A stretch of DNA of 64,000 nucleotides from Cryptomeria japonica (taxonomy: Eukaryota > Streptophyta > Pinopsida > Cupressales > Cupressaceae). The DNA lies in NCBI RefSeq assembly GCF_030272615.1, contig NC_081409.1, forward strand, positions 914,924,340-914,988,339. Direction: 5' to 3'. Position 1 is the first letter of the stretch. The number at the start of each line of letters is the position of its first letter. This document shows, piece after piece, positions 1 to 12,600 of the stretch. Both the position numbers and the translations under genes were made by a program. The notes below the pieces were generated by a model, which was given only the letters and a program-made list of their open reading frames with translations, was not told the origin of the DNA and did not search any database.

Positions 1-356
1 ACATAACATAATGATTATTCCCGTCAACAAGAATCATCAATAATATTTGCATTTATCAGGAGAACAGAATGTGTTTATGTTAATTTTTGGTTATTTTGAA
101 CTGCAGGACAGTGTTGTAATTTTTTTTTGTGTTTTGACAATGTTTGATAGAATGACAATTTGGAATAACACGAAAATCTCAGTTTAAATTTGCATTACCA
201 ATTTCAGTATCACAACAAATAAGCCAAATAACATGAATTCAGATATGCGTCACTGATTCCATTAACTTCTAATTTTCGAGAAATAAAATCCACACAAGTT
301 GACTAAACCGGAAACAAATCTAATGTCAATATGGGAGATTGTAGTGTTGTTTAAAC
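1..356. other. Flank of the first hAT element, no gene seen
   Basis: AT-rich sequence with no coding signal or recognisable repeat. Its last 8 bases (349-356, GTTTAAAC) are the left target-site duplication of the hAT element that follows. Confidence 0.6.
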
Positions 357-368
357 CATAGTTACAAG

Positions 369-460
369 GCTCGGACTCGCCTCGGACTCGGCTTGGACTC
401 GGCAAGCTGATTTTTGACTCGGACTCGGACTCGGACTCGGCGCCCAGACTCGACTGAGAC
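369..460. repeat. Subterminal ACTCGG repeats of hAT-1
   Basis: The hexamer GACTCG is repeated many times just inside the left terminus, partly in tandem. Related CTCGG/GAGTC words lie at 9000-9120 inside the right terminus. Short subterminal repeats of this kind are typical transposase-binding sites in hAT elements; binding here is inferred. Confidence 0.65.
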
Positions 461-815
461 TTGACAAATTGAAAAACCCAAGAAATTCAAAGATTTTTAA
501 CAATTTTAAACTTCTTTCATGCATTTTTTAATAAATAAACATTAAAGACACAATAATCACACCAAATAGAAGCACATACACAAGTTTACATTGATCCATA
601 AGTATAAATGCAAATTTTAGGCTTGCGCTTAAGGAAATAAGCTAAACTAAATAACGCATTAGAAATTTAGATAGTGTCAAATGCCTACAAAATTCATGGA
701 ATATGAAATCCATGTCATCAAAAGTTCAAAACATATATCAAGTTCAACATAAAAGCTAGAGCCTAGAAGTCTAAGGCCCAGAGGCGCCAATATTAGTCAA
801 CCCTGCAACTGTCCT

Positions 816-3573
816 TCATGTGTACCTATGATAGGTCCTAGAATGTTCTGTAGCCATGATCTCTGCCTGTGTCTGAGGCTTAGGTTCAGTGACATCCATA
901 TCCTCATCCACATCATACTCAAGGTCCTCCGATGGGTCTCCTTGTGCTCTAGCCTTCTCCTCTGCCATCGCCACTGCCTCTGCCTCTCCATCCACCTGAT
1001 CGACCCACTCTAAGTCTTCATCACTGAAGATAGGATCATCAAGCTCAGTGTTCCACTCTCCCTGTGGATCAACCTCCTCTAAAGTGATAGATGTGTCAGT
1101 GCCCAAGATCTGTTTGTGATGGAGGCGAAGGTTGTAATGAACAAATACAAGATCATTCAACTTTTGTACTGCCAACCTATTGCACTTTTTGGAGTGAATA
1201 TGTTCGAACATGCTCCAATTGCGCTCACATCCTGAAGCACTACATGGCTGGCTCAAGATACGAACTACAATCTTTTGTAGATTTGGCACCTTATTACCAA
1301 ACATCTCCCACCAAGCATCTGAAACAAAAAAATAATAAAAATCATTTCCATTCTATAACTTTCAGTTTATAATAATGGTAATAGAATCATAGATAGAAAA
1401 GTTTAAGATTTAAATTTTAAACTATGCCTTGATTAGATTTTTACCTAGCATCATTTGTGTCCGGTTTTGCTTGCATGTGTCTCGTGAGAAGAAGTCTCCT
1501 TGTGCATTCTTAAACATCTCTACCTCATGGATTATGTGTGCTCCAACTGATGAATCAGGTGACATTCGCTTTACAACTTCGTAGAACCCACTCAACATCT
1601 CGTACCGGCCTTGAAATCCGGGTGAAACTGGAATGCCGGATTAAGGTAGTAGGCAGCTGCATGTATAGGCTTGTGAAGTAGATTGTGCCATTGTCGATCA
1701 ATGACCTCCCATATTCCCTAATTTCCTGAATAAATGGCTCTAATGGCCTCCTTCACCCTATCCATGCTCTGATAAATGTAACCCATTGCAGGCTTCTTTC
1801 CATCAACAACTCGTAGGAGAACAACAAGAGGTTCTATGAACTGTGATCACAAGTTGAAAGTTGCAACATTAAGCTTTAAGTTTTAAGGTTTACATAAACA
1901 AGTGTGAATTAAAATAAGGAAATGAAATGGAAATGAGAACATAAATGAAAAGTATAATAGATAATTATCCGCACAATCTCCTTGGCCGGTTGCCAAAAAC
2001 TATGCTCTTCAAAAACCTGATCAGCCGTCTCAATCCCTGTAGTGGTCTTTGCATATGATGATGCCGTCTACTCTTCACTTACAAACATGCGTTTCAATCC
2101 AGCCTTGGACTGAAGCAAGGATTGCAACGTGATAAAATTTGTTGCAAATCGGGTAATTCCTGGACGAGACAACTCTTTCTTATTTGTGAAATTTCTCATA
2201 AGGTTGAGGACCCAGGCATGATTATATATGTATTTACAAATATTCCTTCCAATCTCTACACATGTTTTAATCCATGGAATTTTACCAAGATCCTCCAATA
2301 GAGATCAATGCAATGAGCAACACAAGGGGTCCAAAACAAGGTGGGGTGCCTCTCTATAAGAAGTTTACCTGCAGCAACATAATTTGCTGCATTATCAGTC
2401 ACCATTTGCACCACATTCTCCTCACACACATCCTCCAACACTTCCTCCAACAATCGACAAAGATACTCAACATTTTTTACATTCCCTAAAGCATCAATTG
2501 ACTTCAAGAACACCGTGCTACCTAAGAAGGAAAAAAAAAGATTTAGTAAAATAAAAATTAAAAAACTTAGTCACTAAACCAATAATAAATATACTTTACA
2601 AAATACAAACTACAAACTACAAAGTACAATTACCTGATGAGGAGACAAGAAAATTTAATAGTGTTCTACTTTTTTTGTCGGTCCAACCATCAGTCATGAT
2701 GGTGCAACCCTTCTTGCATATCTCACGCTGCTCGACAATTTTGGTTTTAACATCAGCCACCTTTTGATTCAAGATAGGGCCTTCTATCTCTTCATCATTA
2801 GGGGCTTTGAACCCTTGGCCACAACCAGTAATGGCATCTACCATAATTTGTCAGTATGGAGACCTAAAACAAATTAAATAAACGGAATAAGTATTAACTA
2901 ATAACTATTAAGTTTTACTTGTAACTTTAAAAATTAAAATAATGAATGTGACATACTCTTAAATTCTCAATTTCTTAAAAGCAAAAAAATTAAGACATAG
3001 AAATCAAAATACTAATGAATACCTCACTGTGTGAAATGGAATGTTGTTGTAGAACCAAAAGTCTCCAATTGCCATTTTCGTAGCATCATGCCTCTCCTTA
3101 TTCCAACCCATGCTCTCAAGCGATGGTTGGGCACCCGGAGTTGTGCGTGGAACAATAAGTGAGTCTAATGTGGATTTATTTTTACGAATGCGAGGCCCAA
3201 TGCTCACACTTGTGCTACCACTACTTCTAGATCCAGGGAATGGAGGTCGAGGATTTGAAGAAGCCTCTCCACCAGTGGCTGCCATTTCTTCCATTTGCTT
3301 CCTTTTCAATTCTCTTCTCTCTTCAAACTCCTCTAATTGAGCTTGCAGTTCACGAATAGCCTCAGGGGGTGCTTTTTTGCATGGTTTTGCATCATGGCAT
3401 TTTATTTGTGCAATGCGATATTTCAGCCAGTTAATACCTCTCCCATTCTATTTTGTTTTGCAATGAATACATATTACTTCTCCTTTTTTTGAACCGGGGA
3501 TGCCATGTTTCCAAGCCTTATCCTTTCTAACTGAGGTTGCCTTTGAGGCACCACTTCCACTAGGTTGAGACAT
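816..3573 (-). pseudogene. hAT transposase remnant: BED finger, DUF659, hAT dimerisation domain
   Basis: Read right to left, the start is an ATG at 3571-3573 (MSQPSGSGASKATS). A BED-like zinc finger follows (CIHC, then a region ending HDAKPC), broken by an in-frame TAG near 3453. A one-base frame change leads into a Ser/Pro-rich linker (3004-3309). The DUF659 core lies at 2256-2844 and contains TIMTDGWTD and VTDNAANYV, the usual signatures. Around 1620-1680 the catalytic-domain segment PIHAAAYYLNPAFQFHP can be read. At 816-1304 lies the C-terminal dimerisation domain with CERNWSMFEHIHSKK and KLNDLVFVHYNLRL. The pieces lie in several frames with stops, partly because introns are likely, so the gene is probably dead. 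Family assignment is firm. Confidence 0.88.
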
Positions 3574-3789
3574 TATGCTGCAATATATTATAAATGGAAA
3601 AAATCAGCATAATGTCTCCTATTCTAAATAAATTAAAACCTAAAAAAAATAGAAAGAAAAAACAAAACTAGGGTTTCAACTTTCATATTTTTCCATCAAT
3701 ATAAAATAAACCAAAAATAAAACAAATGTACAAAAAATGGAAATATGAAAGTAAGAAAATAAAAAAAATAACAAAAAAATGGTACTTAT

Positions 3790-4389
3790 TGTTATCACAA
3801 AAGCTTGCACCCTTGCTGAGCTATCAACTCAACAACCTTGTAAAACATGGAAACAACCCCGAAGTGTGGGACCTTGCGCAAGGGGGTTGAATCTCCGGAG
3901 AAGGCCGACTTCCTTCTCTATCTAGGTGTAGGTGTTGAACCAACTCAACACTTCAAAACTAACTCCTAAACCTATCCTAACAATCTGCAGAAGAAAAGAG
4001 GAGAGAAATTGCTTGAAAGAAAGGGAGGTGATGCACCAAGAAGAGATTTTTCCTCTCCCTACTGAAATGACACAAGGAATTAACTGAAACACCCTGGAAA
4101 TGCACAAACTTCAATTGCATAAGTGGCCCAAAAGCATGTATGGAGGTTAGAATTTGCTAAGTGTCAAGAGGGGAGAATAATTCCCACAAGTCACACTCAG
4201 AAAACAAGTTAACACAGCACATATGGAGAGAAAAGCCACAAGACATGCACCTATGATGAAGGTAAGAAAATCGGTCTTCTCCGGAGATTCAACCCCCTTG
4301 CGCAAGGTCCCACACTTCGGGGTTGTTTCCATGTTTCACAAGGTTGTTGAGTTGATAGCTCAGCAAGGGTGTGAGCTTTTGCGATAACA
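3790..4389. repeat. Fold-back 5' LTR: inverted LTR segment joined to a direct LTR end
   Basis: 3790-4269 is the reverse complement of the LTR 3' part at about 8222-8704 (for example AACCCCGAAGTGTGGGACC against GGTCCCACACTTCGGGGTT). 4271-4389 is the same LTR end in direct orientation. The two halves share about 120 bp in inverted orientation. A normal 5' LTR is absent. An aberrant strand transfer or a later inversion would explain this; which one cannot be decided from this copy. Confidence 0.82.
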
Positions 4390-4539
4390 GTTTTTAGCAC
4401 GCCTAGTGGGACCTCATTCAATTCACATGCTAAGGATTCAGTGCTGTTCTTGGCATCTCAGCCTTTAGAGGAAGACATCTTCAAGCACTTGGCGACTCTG
4501 CTCAAGGACCAATTCTTGTTCGCTCAAAGTTCACAACTC

Positions 4540-4740
4540 TGGGACCCCAGACCCCCCAGGTTCCCAAGTCATCGCATCTCTCACAACTCTGGAAGTTCGG
4601 AACCCCCAGGTTCTGAAGTTCGCTACTACAGAGGTCCGGAACCCTAGGTTCCGAAGTTCGCAAGTCTGGAACCCTGAAACCCCCAGGTGTTGAAGTGCCT
4701 AAGTCCTCAACTTCGGAACCCTGAGTTTCCGAAGTCATGC
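4540..4740 (+). repeat. Hairpin repeat array (GGAACC...GGTTCC), 5' copy
   Basis: Degenerate repeats built around an inverted motif such as GGAACCCTAGGTTCC followed by GAAGTTCG. The same motif type recurs at 7165-7690 before the 3' LTR, so both ends of the internal region carry it. Confidence 0.7.
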
Positions 4741-4940
4741 AGTCCTAAGCCCAAGCCAACTGAAGATTCAGTGTGTTCTTCAGTTCATCAAGCCTTTGGA
4801 GGCAACATCTTTCAAGCTCTTGGCGACTTTGCAATCATTTGGTGGATTTGTGGTATGTTATTAGTCTCTGGTTGAGACGGCCTGTCTACTCTCTTTAAGC
4901 ATTTTGTTAAACAAGCTCCATCTCTTTCAAATGCTTTAAA

Positions 4941-6794
4941 ATGAGTTCATATCATGGGTGTAACTTCTATTCACCCCCATTCTATGAGAATGCCAACCAT
5001 TTTTCCCCTCCTTACAAACATGACCAAACTAGGACTGCTCCTAGTTTCAACCCAAACAACTTCACTTCAGCAGCAGGTGGGTACTTTCCTAATGCTTGCC
5101 ACCCACCCACCCCTGCTCAACCTTCTTGGTAGTCCAACCAGACCCAAGATGACAAAAAAAGGCAAATTGCAGAAATCAAAAGTGTGTCGTTTGATTTCAC
5201 CAAGCAGCTGGAAGAGTTGAAGAGACAACAGGAGTGGGATTTACAACAGGATCAACTTGCTTATCAGGCTCATCTTCAGCAACAACAGATGGGAGCCCAA
5301 AGACAACATAGGGAGTTCCTTGCAAGGCAGCTTGCCTCTGCTAGGAAGAAAGAAATTGAGCAACTAGCAGCCATAGAGATGCGGCTTATATAGGAGGAGC
5401 TTTCTGCCCCTAGGGTTCCTAAGTTTGAAATCCCAAGCTTCAAGCAGAGGAGACCTCCCAAGCCTTCAGCTAACTCCCCTAGTTTTAAAATTCCAAGTTT
5501 CAAGGGAGCTCCAGCTGTTGTTATACAAGAGCCTTCTCCTCAGTGCCTCTTGCAAAACACTCCACCACCTAGGTCCTTTCCTGATGCTATCTATCTTTTT
5601 AAGGGCGGACCTGTTGTATGGAGGACTGATGGTTCCCATCATCATGACGAAGGGGTTCAATCAGCCATTGGTGAGCCTTCATATGCCCTAAAAGAAGAGG
5701 AATCAGCAATGTTGCAAGAGGATATTGAGAACAATTAGTTGCATCAACAGGTCATTGAACATGAGGAGTGTGAAGGTAAAGAGGAAGACACTGTTCTCTC
5801 ATTTGACAATCTTCCTTTCTTTATTGATCACGAGGAGAAGGATATGTCTACACCTCCCCCGGTGGTAGTTCTGGAGCAACATGCTAGTCTTGAGGAGGGC
5901 ACAAGGGGTAATGTTTTTACTACAGATTGCATGGCGGATGGATCGTGCCATGAACCTGAGGTTGTTGCTTTCTGTTGCCTAGAGGAGGAAACAAAAACAA
6001 AGAGACGATCTGAATATTTTAGATCTTCTTGTGAGGTGTCTCATAAACCTGAGATATGTGCTGATGAGTTGGATATCAACACATGTGATTATGATGTATG
6101 TTGGTTCTCCCTTGTTCCTGAAAGTGATGATGTTGAGTATGAGGTCTTCATTCAAGGTGAAGATGTTTCTTTTGGCATTAGGGATGATGTGCCTGAGCTT
6201 GAATGTTTCACTTGGGACCAACATGCCAAGTTTGATGACGTTGAGCAATAACATGTTGGTTATGCCGACGCTCTTTTGGTTGCTCAACTTGATAGTATAC
6301 CCGAGCTTCAAAGTTTCCAATTTTATGTGTCTGAAGAGCCCCCTTGTGCAGGCCAAGACAGAGATATGGTATACTGTTCATCACCATGTGAGTTCGAGGC
6401 CTTTTCTTTTGGTTTCAACTCACGCCAAGAGGAGGTCGGCTATTGTGGAAAAAATGATGCCCCCTTGTATAATAGAGATGCCTTCTCTTTTGCAAGGAGT
6501 AGTTCTTTTGATGCTAGCCAACTCCTAAAAAACTCCCCCCTTGCTACTATGTGTATGCTTCATGTATCCCCAGATGCCTCAGGTGGCTATTTTCTATGGC
6601 TTCCCTATGGTGGCAAGGTAAATGGTGAAGTGTTCTTTCACCACATGAGTAGTATGTGTAATCTAATGCATGCATACAAGAGATTTCAAACATTGCAGCT
6701 AGATGGTGAATGTGACAATGGTATGAAGGGGATCAACTCCTTCAAAAGGTTCCTCTTTGACAGAGGCAAAAGCATCAGTTGCCTCTTATTGTAA
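4941..6794 (+). pseudogene. Orphan ORF of the nested LTR element, about 617 codons, four stops
   Basis: One frame runs 4941-6794 with no frame change, interrupted only by TAG at 5130, 5391 and 5736 and TAA at 6249. The predicted product has a Pro/Ser/Asn/Tyr-rich N-terminus (MSSYHGCNFYSPPFYEN), a Gln-rich coiled coil around codons 80-150 (KQLEELKRQQEWDLQQDQLA), a Pro-rich linker with repeated PSFK, and an acidic C-terminal half. It has no zinc knuckle, no protease DSG, no RT and no DDE residues, so it is not recognisable gag or pol. The conserved single frame suggests it was once translated. Position after a primer-site-like sequence would suit a gag-like or element-specific protein, but I do not recognise it. 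Confidence 0.6.
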
Positions 6795-7164
6795 CAATGT
6801 AAATATTAGTTAGGTTTCTTGTTTTCCAAGAAGTGCACAAGCACAGGCTGTTCCCCTTCAAAATGGCTCTTTTGATCCTTTGCAGGTTATATAGGAGAGA
6901 GTTTTCTTTTTCTTGTAGTTGTGACTCTGCGCCCAATGGATTACATAGGCTATTGATCTATATGCTTAGCAGGCAAGCATCCCGTAGAGGTTGCCAAAAC
7001 TGTTGTCATTTTATGACACCCTTGGTCCATCAGTGAGAACTGATCATAGATATGTTCCATGGACCAGTGCTGCCCCAATTTGATCCAAGAGAAGACGATG
7101 GAATCATAAAGTATGAAGTGTTGTCTTGTTGGAAGTTCCTTTCCCAAGCCTTCTCTTCCTCTCT

Positions 7165-7690
7165 CTTTCCCAGAACTCCGGAACCCTGAGGTTCCGAAGT
7201 TCCCTTCCTTGGTCTCTAGTTCTTCAACCCCGGAACTCCGGAACCCCGAGGTTCCCAAGTTCCTTGTTCTTCAACCCCAGAACTCCGGAACCCTGAAGTT
7301 CCCCAACTACGGTGACCCGGAACCCTGAAGTTCCCAACTACGGTGACCCAGGTCTTCGAAGTTCCCCAACTACGATGACCCAGGTTCCTGAAGTTCCCCA
7401 ACTACAGTGACCCAGGTCCTCGAAGTTCCCCAACTACGGTGACCCAGGTCTCCGAAGTTCCCCAACTTCGGTAACCCAAGTCTCTGAAGTTTTTAAGTCT
7501 TCTACCCCGGAACTCCAAAACCCCCAGGTTCCTAAGTTCCTTGTTCTTGAACCCCGGAACTCCGGAACCCCAGGTTCCCAAGTTCCTTGTTCTTCAACCT
7601 CGGAACTCCGGAACCCCGAAGTTCCCCAACTACGGTGACCCAGATCCCTGAAGTTCCCCAACTACGGTGACCCAAGTCTCCGAAGTCTTC
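7165..7690 (+). repeat. Tandem hairpin/minisatellite array before the 3' LTR
   Basis: Two interleaved units are visible. One is CGGAACTCCGGAACC...GGTTCC, with a stem GGAACC/GGTTCC around a 3-4 base loop. The other is a 30-33 bp unit containing GAAGTTCCCCAACTACGG then TGACCCAGGTC, repeated at least seven times at 7295-7480 and 7610-7690. Reading frames through this stretch are by-products of the repeat. Confidence 0.85.
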
Positions 7691-8032
7691 CAAACTTGAT
7701 TCTGGCTGGCAACACTTTTGGATGGCCTGATCGACACTCAAGGCTTTAAATGCTCCGACAATTTTGGTGACTTCTGCACTTTTTTTTGTGGAGCCACAGG
7801 GGTACATTTAATGTTTTTGGCAGGATTTCCATCAAGGGAGGTACGGGGCCATGCTTGGTGACTTGTGTCATGACTGTCATGTTTGACTTTGGAAGGTCAA
7901 TCAATCCACTTTCCTCAGAATTGCCTTTGTAGGTATGGCTAGGTTGGTTGCATGTACAAGCCAAGTGCATGCACTTCCCTGCACTTCCAGACTGACATGC
8001 AGGGGTCATGATCACCATTGTAACCCATTTTG

Positions 8033-8041
8033 CTATAAAAA
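8033..8041 (+). promoter_or_regulatory. TATA box of the nested element's LTR
   Basis: CTATAAAAA lies in the 3' LTR, with about 660 bp of LTR downstream. It fits a U3/R boundary on the + strand and supports the element's orientation. Confidence 0.6.
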
Positions 8042-9178
8042 GGCTATTTAGCCTCATTGTAAAGGGTTCCCTCCCTGCTGCCTTGAGCTTTCTTATGCTC
8101 TTCTCTTCTCTTGAAAACTTGTAATCTTTTGCGTTTCTGCAATTGTAAGATTGGCTTTTGGCCTTGAATTAATTGAAGATCACCATTCTTGCCTTATTTC
8201 AACTTATGCATGTTGTGTATGCTTTCTTACCTTCATCATAGGTGCATGTCTTGTGGCTTTTCTCTCCATATGTGCTGTGTTAACTTGTTTTCTGAGTGTG
8301 ACTTGTGGGAATCATTCTCCCCTCTTGACACTTAGCAAATTCTAACCTCCACACATGCTTTTGGGCCACTTATGCAATTGAAATTTGTGCATTTTCAGGG
8401 TGTTTCAGTTAATTCCTTGTGTCATTTCAGTAGGGAGAGGAACAATCTCTTCTTGGTGCATCACCTCCCTTTGTTTCAAGCAATTTCTCTCTTCCCTTTT
8501 CCATTGCAGATTGTTAGGATAGGTTTAGGAGTTAGTTTTGAAGTGTTGAGTTGGTTCAACACCTGCACCTAGATAGAGAAGGAAGCCGGCCTTTTCCGGA
8601 GATTCAACCCCCTTGCGCAAGGTCCCACACTTCGGGGTTGTTTCCATGTTTCATAAGGTTGCTGAGTTGATAGCTCAGCAAGGGTGCGATCTTTTGTGAT
8701 AACACTTACCTCTATAAATTTGCTTGAAAACCTCTTCCAAATCCTTCTTTAACACCTTCAGATGCTTGAATGCAAGCTACAAACTTGCACAAACAATCAA
8801 CAATCCTTATCTCCTCTTCAATCTATCTGCTGGTCTGCTCTTCAATGCTTCTATTTTTTGCTCAAAACTCTCTTTTTCTCTCCTCCTTGTGCTTGCAAAC
8901 AACAAAAATGACTTTTTAGGGTGTGGAAGAACATATTACCCTTTTATTTCATTTAAAACTATGACATTTCATTTTTTTTTGACATATTTTTTTTTAACTA
9001 GGCGGCAGAGTTCGACCCACGGGACTCGGTGAGTCTGCAGAGTTTGACAGACTTGGCGAGTCTGCCAAAACTCGGCCGAGGCTGAGTCCAGAGGCCGTGG
9101 GGCTCGGCAAGGGTGACCCGCCTATGAACTCTGTTTGTCTTGCCTAGACTTGCAGAGTCTTGTAACTCTGGTTTAAAC

Positions 9179-10585
9179 CCTTGATTAATAATGATATTTG
9201 AAATAGAAACAGATACACAATATTTGATCAACAATCACAGTACAGCTCTGCTAACATGGCTCAGCTCTGATTTTTATTCTGGCAATTGTAATCAGTCATT
9301 ATGTCTACTGTAGCAGCCTGTATGAACCTCTCTATGCCAGCACATGCCTTCACAATGACTCATAGAATGCTGAAATTCTTGGCTGGATTATTGCTGCTAC
9401 TAAAAGTAAGTACTACTCACCAAAAGACAAACAAATGCTGCCTTTGGCCTACTGCGTCTCTCCTCCAGATCAGCACGTCCTCCTTAGAATGCCTCCAAAT
9501 CATCAATTGAATACTCAGCTAGGGTTTGAGGGGTCTAAAATCATCTCAAACTGCAACTGTTTTCTATTCAGCACCAAGATGCTTCCTTCCTTACTGATAG
9601 AAACAAGATACAATGCCGAAGTAACCCTATAAATGTGGTGGCGAGGGGTCTGCAATGGTATGGTTGGCTGTAGCTAGTCCTTAATATCAATGAATGGATA
9701 AGAATTTTCTTAGCAAACAATATTTCTTTCCCATTTCAACCTTAGCTGCAAGATGAAACAAAATCTCAGAAACAGGAAATGATATTTTACTCATCAACAT
9801 CAACCGCTAAATTTTTATTAACATTTAATACCTTTGTGAATCATCCACTCACAAATTTTCTAGGAGGGTTTTCATTCTTGAAATCAATCTTTGCCATAGG
9901 GTTTTTGTCCTAGGGTAGAAAGATAATTTGCTGCTCAATTCTCCAAAGTTGGGGTCTTTGAGAATAAAATGCCAAGATGTAACAACCTCAAATTTACAAC
10001 CATAGAATTTCTTATGCATTAACTTAAGATGAACATCTCAATGCTAACAAAATGGTAGTAGTTAACATCCTAACAACTTTCATTAATTTCCATGATACAA
10101 TATTACAATGATATGCAAGTGATATCGAATGGACCAATAAGAATCCACACAGTATATATATAACTCCCACTTGAGTACTGCAACAAGGAAGCACACTGTA
10201 ATAATTTGAAAGTCTCACAAGTATATGTCTAATGCTCAACAATGTTATCTTCATTTCATAACCAAGATATACAAGGGGTCAAAACTACAACCCTCATCCA
10301 TGATAAGAATATAATTGATTGGGAGACCAACCACATATATATAAGTGGTCTAAAAAGCATATGAAGAACTCCAAGTTTATTTTGCAAGCTAACCCTCCAA
10401 GATCCTATGCTCTTGTTGCTGAATGGGAAAGGGTTTGAACCCACAATGAGGATGTTCCTTTCCTCCCCATCCATTAGTCTAGGTGAAGAAGCACCATCAA
10501 TAATCCAAGGTATGGTACAACATGATATTGATAATTATCTTTCTTAGTTCATTCCTTTAGTAACACACATTATACACATGAAATC
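9179..10585. other. Intergenic sequence, nothing recognised
   Basis: No coding frame of note, transposon terminus or RNA gene was found between the hAT-1 duplication and the LTR-like start at 10586. Confidence 0.5.
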
Positions 10586-10877
10586 TGTGATGTCCCCATC
10601 CTTTACATCAGACCAACCAAGCGTCTGAATTTTGTGAAGTCTCTAAAGAGACAAAATTGGAACAAAGAAATCAGAATATACGAATAATAATGGAAGGAAG
10701 AAGAGTGAGACCAACAGATAACGATATTCAGAAGAGATTCTAATTCCATCATATATCAATACCATATAAGGCGACTTGGAGTATATGAACATAAGTCAAT
10801 GGTTAGGAGAATAACGAGTGGATCCTACAACAGCCAAGGAGAACCGAAATAGAGAGCTGTCATCTAGATTATGGTTC
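10586..10877 (+). mobile_element. LTR-like 5' end, interrupted by element C
   Basis: TGTGATGTCCCCATCC at 10586 resembles the LTR starts of the TGTAATGTCCCC group found elsewhere in this window, and is the reverse complement of the end GGATGGGGACATCACA at 47263-47278. The sequence is cut at 10878 by element C. No partner end was located, so this is a tentative call. Confidence 0.35.
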
Positions 10878-12330
10878 TGTTGTGACCTATTTCACACATT
10901 GCCTGTAATTTCCCCTTCTCAATGATGTGCTTTCAGTGGTCCATTGGCCTATTCCAGAGATCCGTAGGCTATGTGGAATGAAGAATTAGGGTTTCAAATG
11001 TTGGTGAAGCGAGAACTTACTATTTTTTGTAAGCTAGGGGTTGGCTGTTTGGATGATGCTGCCTTACTGAGCTTTCCATGCTCTGTCACTGGGTGCAAAG
11101 ATCATGTTTTTTCGAAGTAGTAATTTGTGACTTACTATTTTTAGAAGTGACAGTATGGAGCATTTCTATTTTTGGCAGTGGACAGGGTCTTGATCCCGCA
11201 GTAGTTCTATGGTCTTCTTTACTCCGCTTCATCCTGGTTTTGTTGATGATCAATATGGGAGTCAGAAGTGATTTAATTAAATATTATTTCCTTGTCTAAG
11301 GTTTAATATTTAAATATTTGTATTTACTGATTAAATGTATTGAGGATGACTTAGGGAAAAATAATTATTTGATATCCATGTGTTATTTTCCTAAGTCAAA
11401 TGGCGTATTATTTGGTGGCAATTTGGGAGGATAAAATATCTCTTGTTTTATAATTTTGATGTTGCAAAAAAACGCCACAAAAGGCAAAGTTCGAACTTTG
11501 CCTAGAAAGAGGGGAAGTGGGCGCCATGTTGGGAGGAGACTTCAAATGAAATGAAGGGAGTTTGAGTTGAGTTTGGGCACCATTTGCATTTGAATTTGGG
11601 GGAGCTTGGAGTTATAAATATGAGCCTTGGGCTCTCATTTTGGGATCTTGAAAAATTGCATTGTTATGTTGTCAGATTGGCGTATGAACTTTGAAGCTTC
11701 GGAGTGCGACTCCCTAGTGTTTCCAGTTTCGTACTTGAGATATAGTACCTAGCTGTGTGGTGTATTCTATGACATTTTCAGTGCATATTTTAGTATTTTT
11801 GAAGTGTGGAGTGATTTTTGGAGTTGCTAGTTTCCCTGTGGCCGAAGCAAGTTTTCTATCATACCTCCTTGTCGGAGTGACTGATCATTCCGGGTACCGG
11901 CTCAAACCTTCTTTTTTCTGTTGGCGATACATCTTGTAAGTTTGCAGCACCATATTTTGAGTTTTGAATTTTATATTGCAAATTGAAATATCTTAGCTAG
12001 GCGTGGGTTTTGGTGAGTGCATTGGGATGCGTGCAGGGTGTTTTGAAGTGTTTGGTAGCTCTATTTTGGATTGTTCTTATTTGCTGCTTGTCTAGTGTTG
12101 GTTTGGGAGTGATTTGGAGTGAATTGAAGGAGATTTGAGTGAGATATGAGCAATTTAGTGAGTTTATGGTTGCTGGTTATGCATTTCCAGCCTGTTGTTT
12201 TTGTGTTGAATTAGTTTGATGATTATTGTCTCTTGTGTTCAGCAATAAACTTCGACTCTCACTTTCCTCTCTATTGTAAGGTTAAGTAGTGGTACTACTA
12301 ACCGTTCTGGATTGTAATCTTCATATCCCG

Positions 12331-12600
12331 CTGAAAAGTGGAAGAGGCTGGCTTGCCGCCTATATCTGATAATTTGTAATTCAGTCCTCCCGCTGCATAA
12401 GCGGTTGAGTGATATTGGTTGTAATGATCCTCGCGCTGCATAAGCGGTTGAGTTGAGTAGTTTTGTAATTCAGTCCTCTCGCTGAAATATTGCGGTAGAG
12501 TGATTTGTGTTTGCAGTGTTGTTCTTTTGGCTGGTTTACCGCCAAGTTCCTTGCTTTCCCGCTGGATAAACGGAAGGGGCTGGCTTGCCGCCCGTTATTG
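12331..12600 (+). repeat. CCGCT...AGCGG hairpin array in the solo LTR
   Basis: About five short inverted motifs, such as CCGCTGCATAAGCGG and its variants, spaced 40-60 bp. They are linked by TTGAGTGAT and GTAATTCAGTCCTC, and bounded by GGCTGGCTTGCCGCC. The same array is present in the other two copies of this LTR, at 13000-13260 and 60460-60730 on the opposite strand. Confidence 0.8.

Larger units (their letters stand above)
3790..8704 (+). mobile_element. LTR retrotransposon nested in hAT-1, non-autonomous, with a rearranged 5' LTR
   Basis: The right LTR ends GTGATAACA at 8704. The left boundary is the reverse complement of that end, TGTTATCAC, at 3790. Flanks are CTTAT (3785-3789) and CTTAC (8705-8709), a 4/5 match to a 5-bp duplication. 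The 3' LTR occupies roughly 7.8 kb to 8704 (its start is not fixed) and has a TATA box near 8033. The direct 5' LTR end stops at 4389 (GCGATAACA) and is followed by AGCACGCCTAGTGGGAC, placed like a primer-binding region. The interior has one long broken frame of unknown function, two tandem repeat arrays, and no gag, protease, RT or integrase motif. Confidence 0.78.
357..9170 (-). mobile_element. hAT transposon (hAT-1), nearly full length, with nested LTR element
   Basis: Both ends are visible. The left terminus starts CATAGTTACAAGG and the right terminus, reverse-complemented, starts CAGAGTTACAAGA. The element is flanked by a perfect 8-bp duplication, GTTTAAAC, at 349-356 and 9171-9178; 8 bp is the hAT hallmark. 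Without the 4.9-kb insertion at 3790-8704 it is about 3.9 kb. The transposase reads on the minus strand, from the BED domain near 3573 to the dimerisation domain near 816. Both ends carry subterminal CTCGG/GAGTC motifs. A second, truncated copy of the left end lies at 49684-50804. Confidence 0.9.

Noticed and set aside
7113-7328. Short ORFs in the 7.1-7.7 kb repeat zone
   Set aside because: Both strands are open because of the ~30-bp repeat unit; the products are simple repeats.
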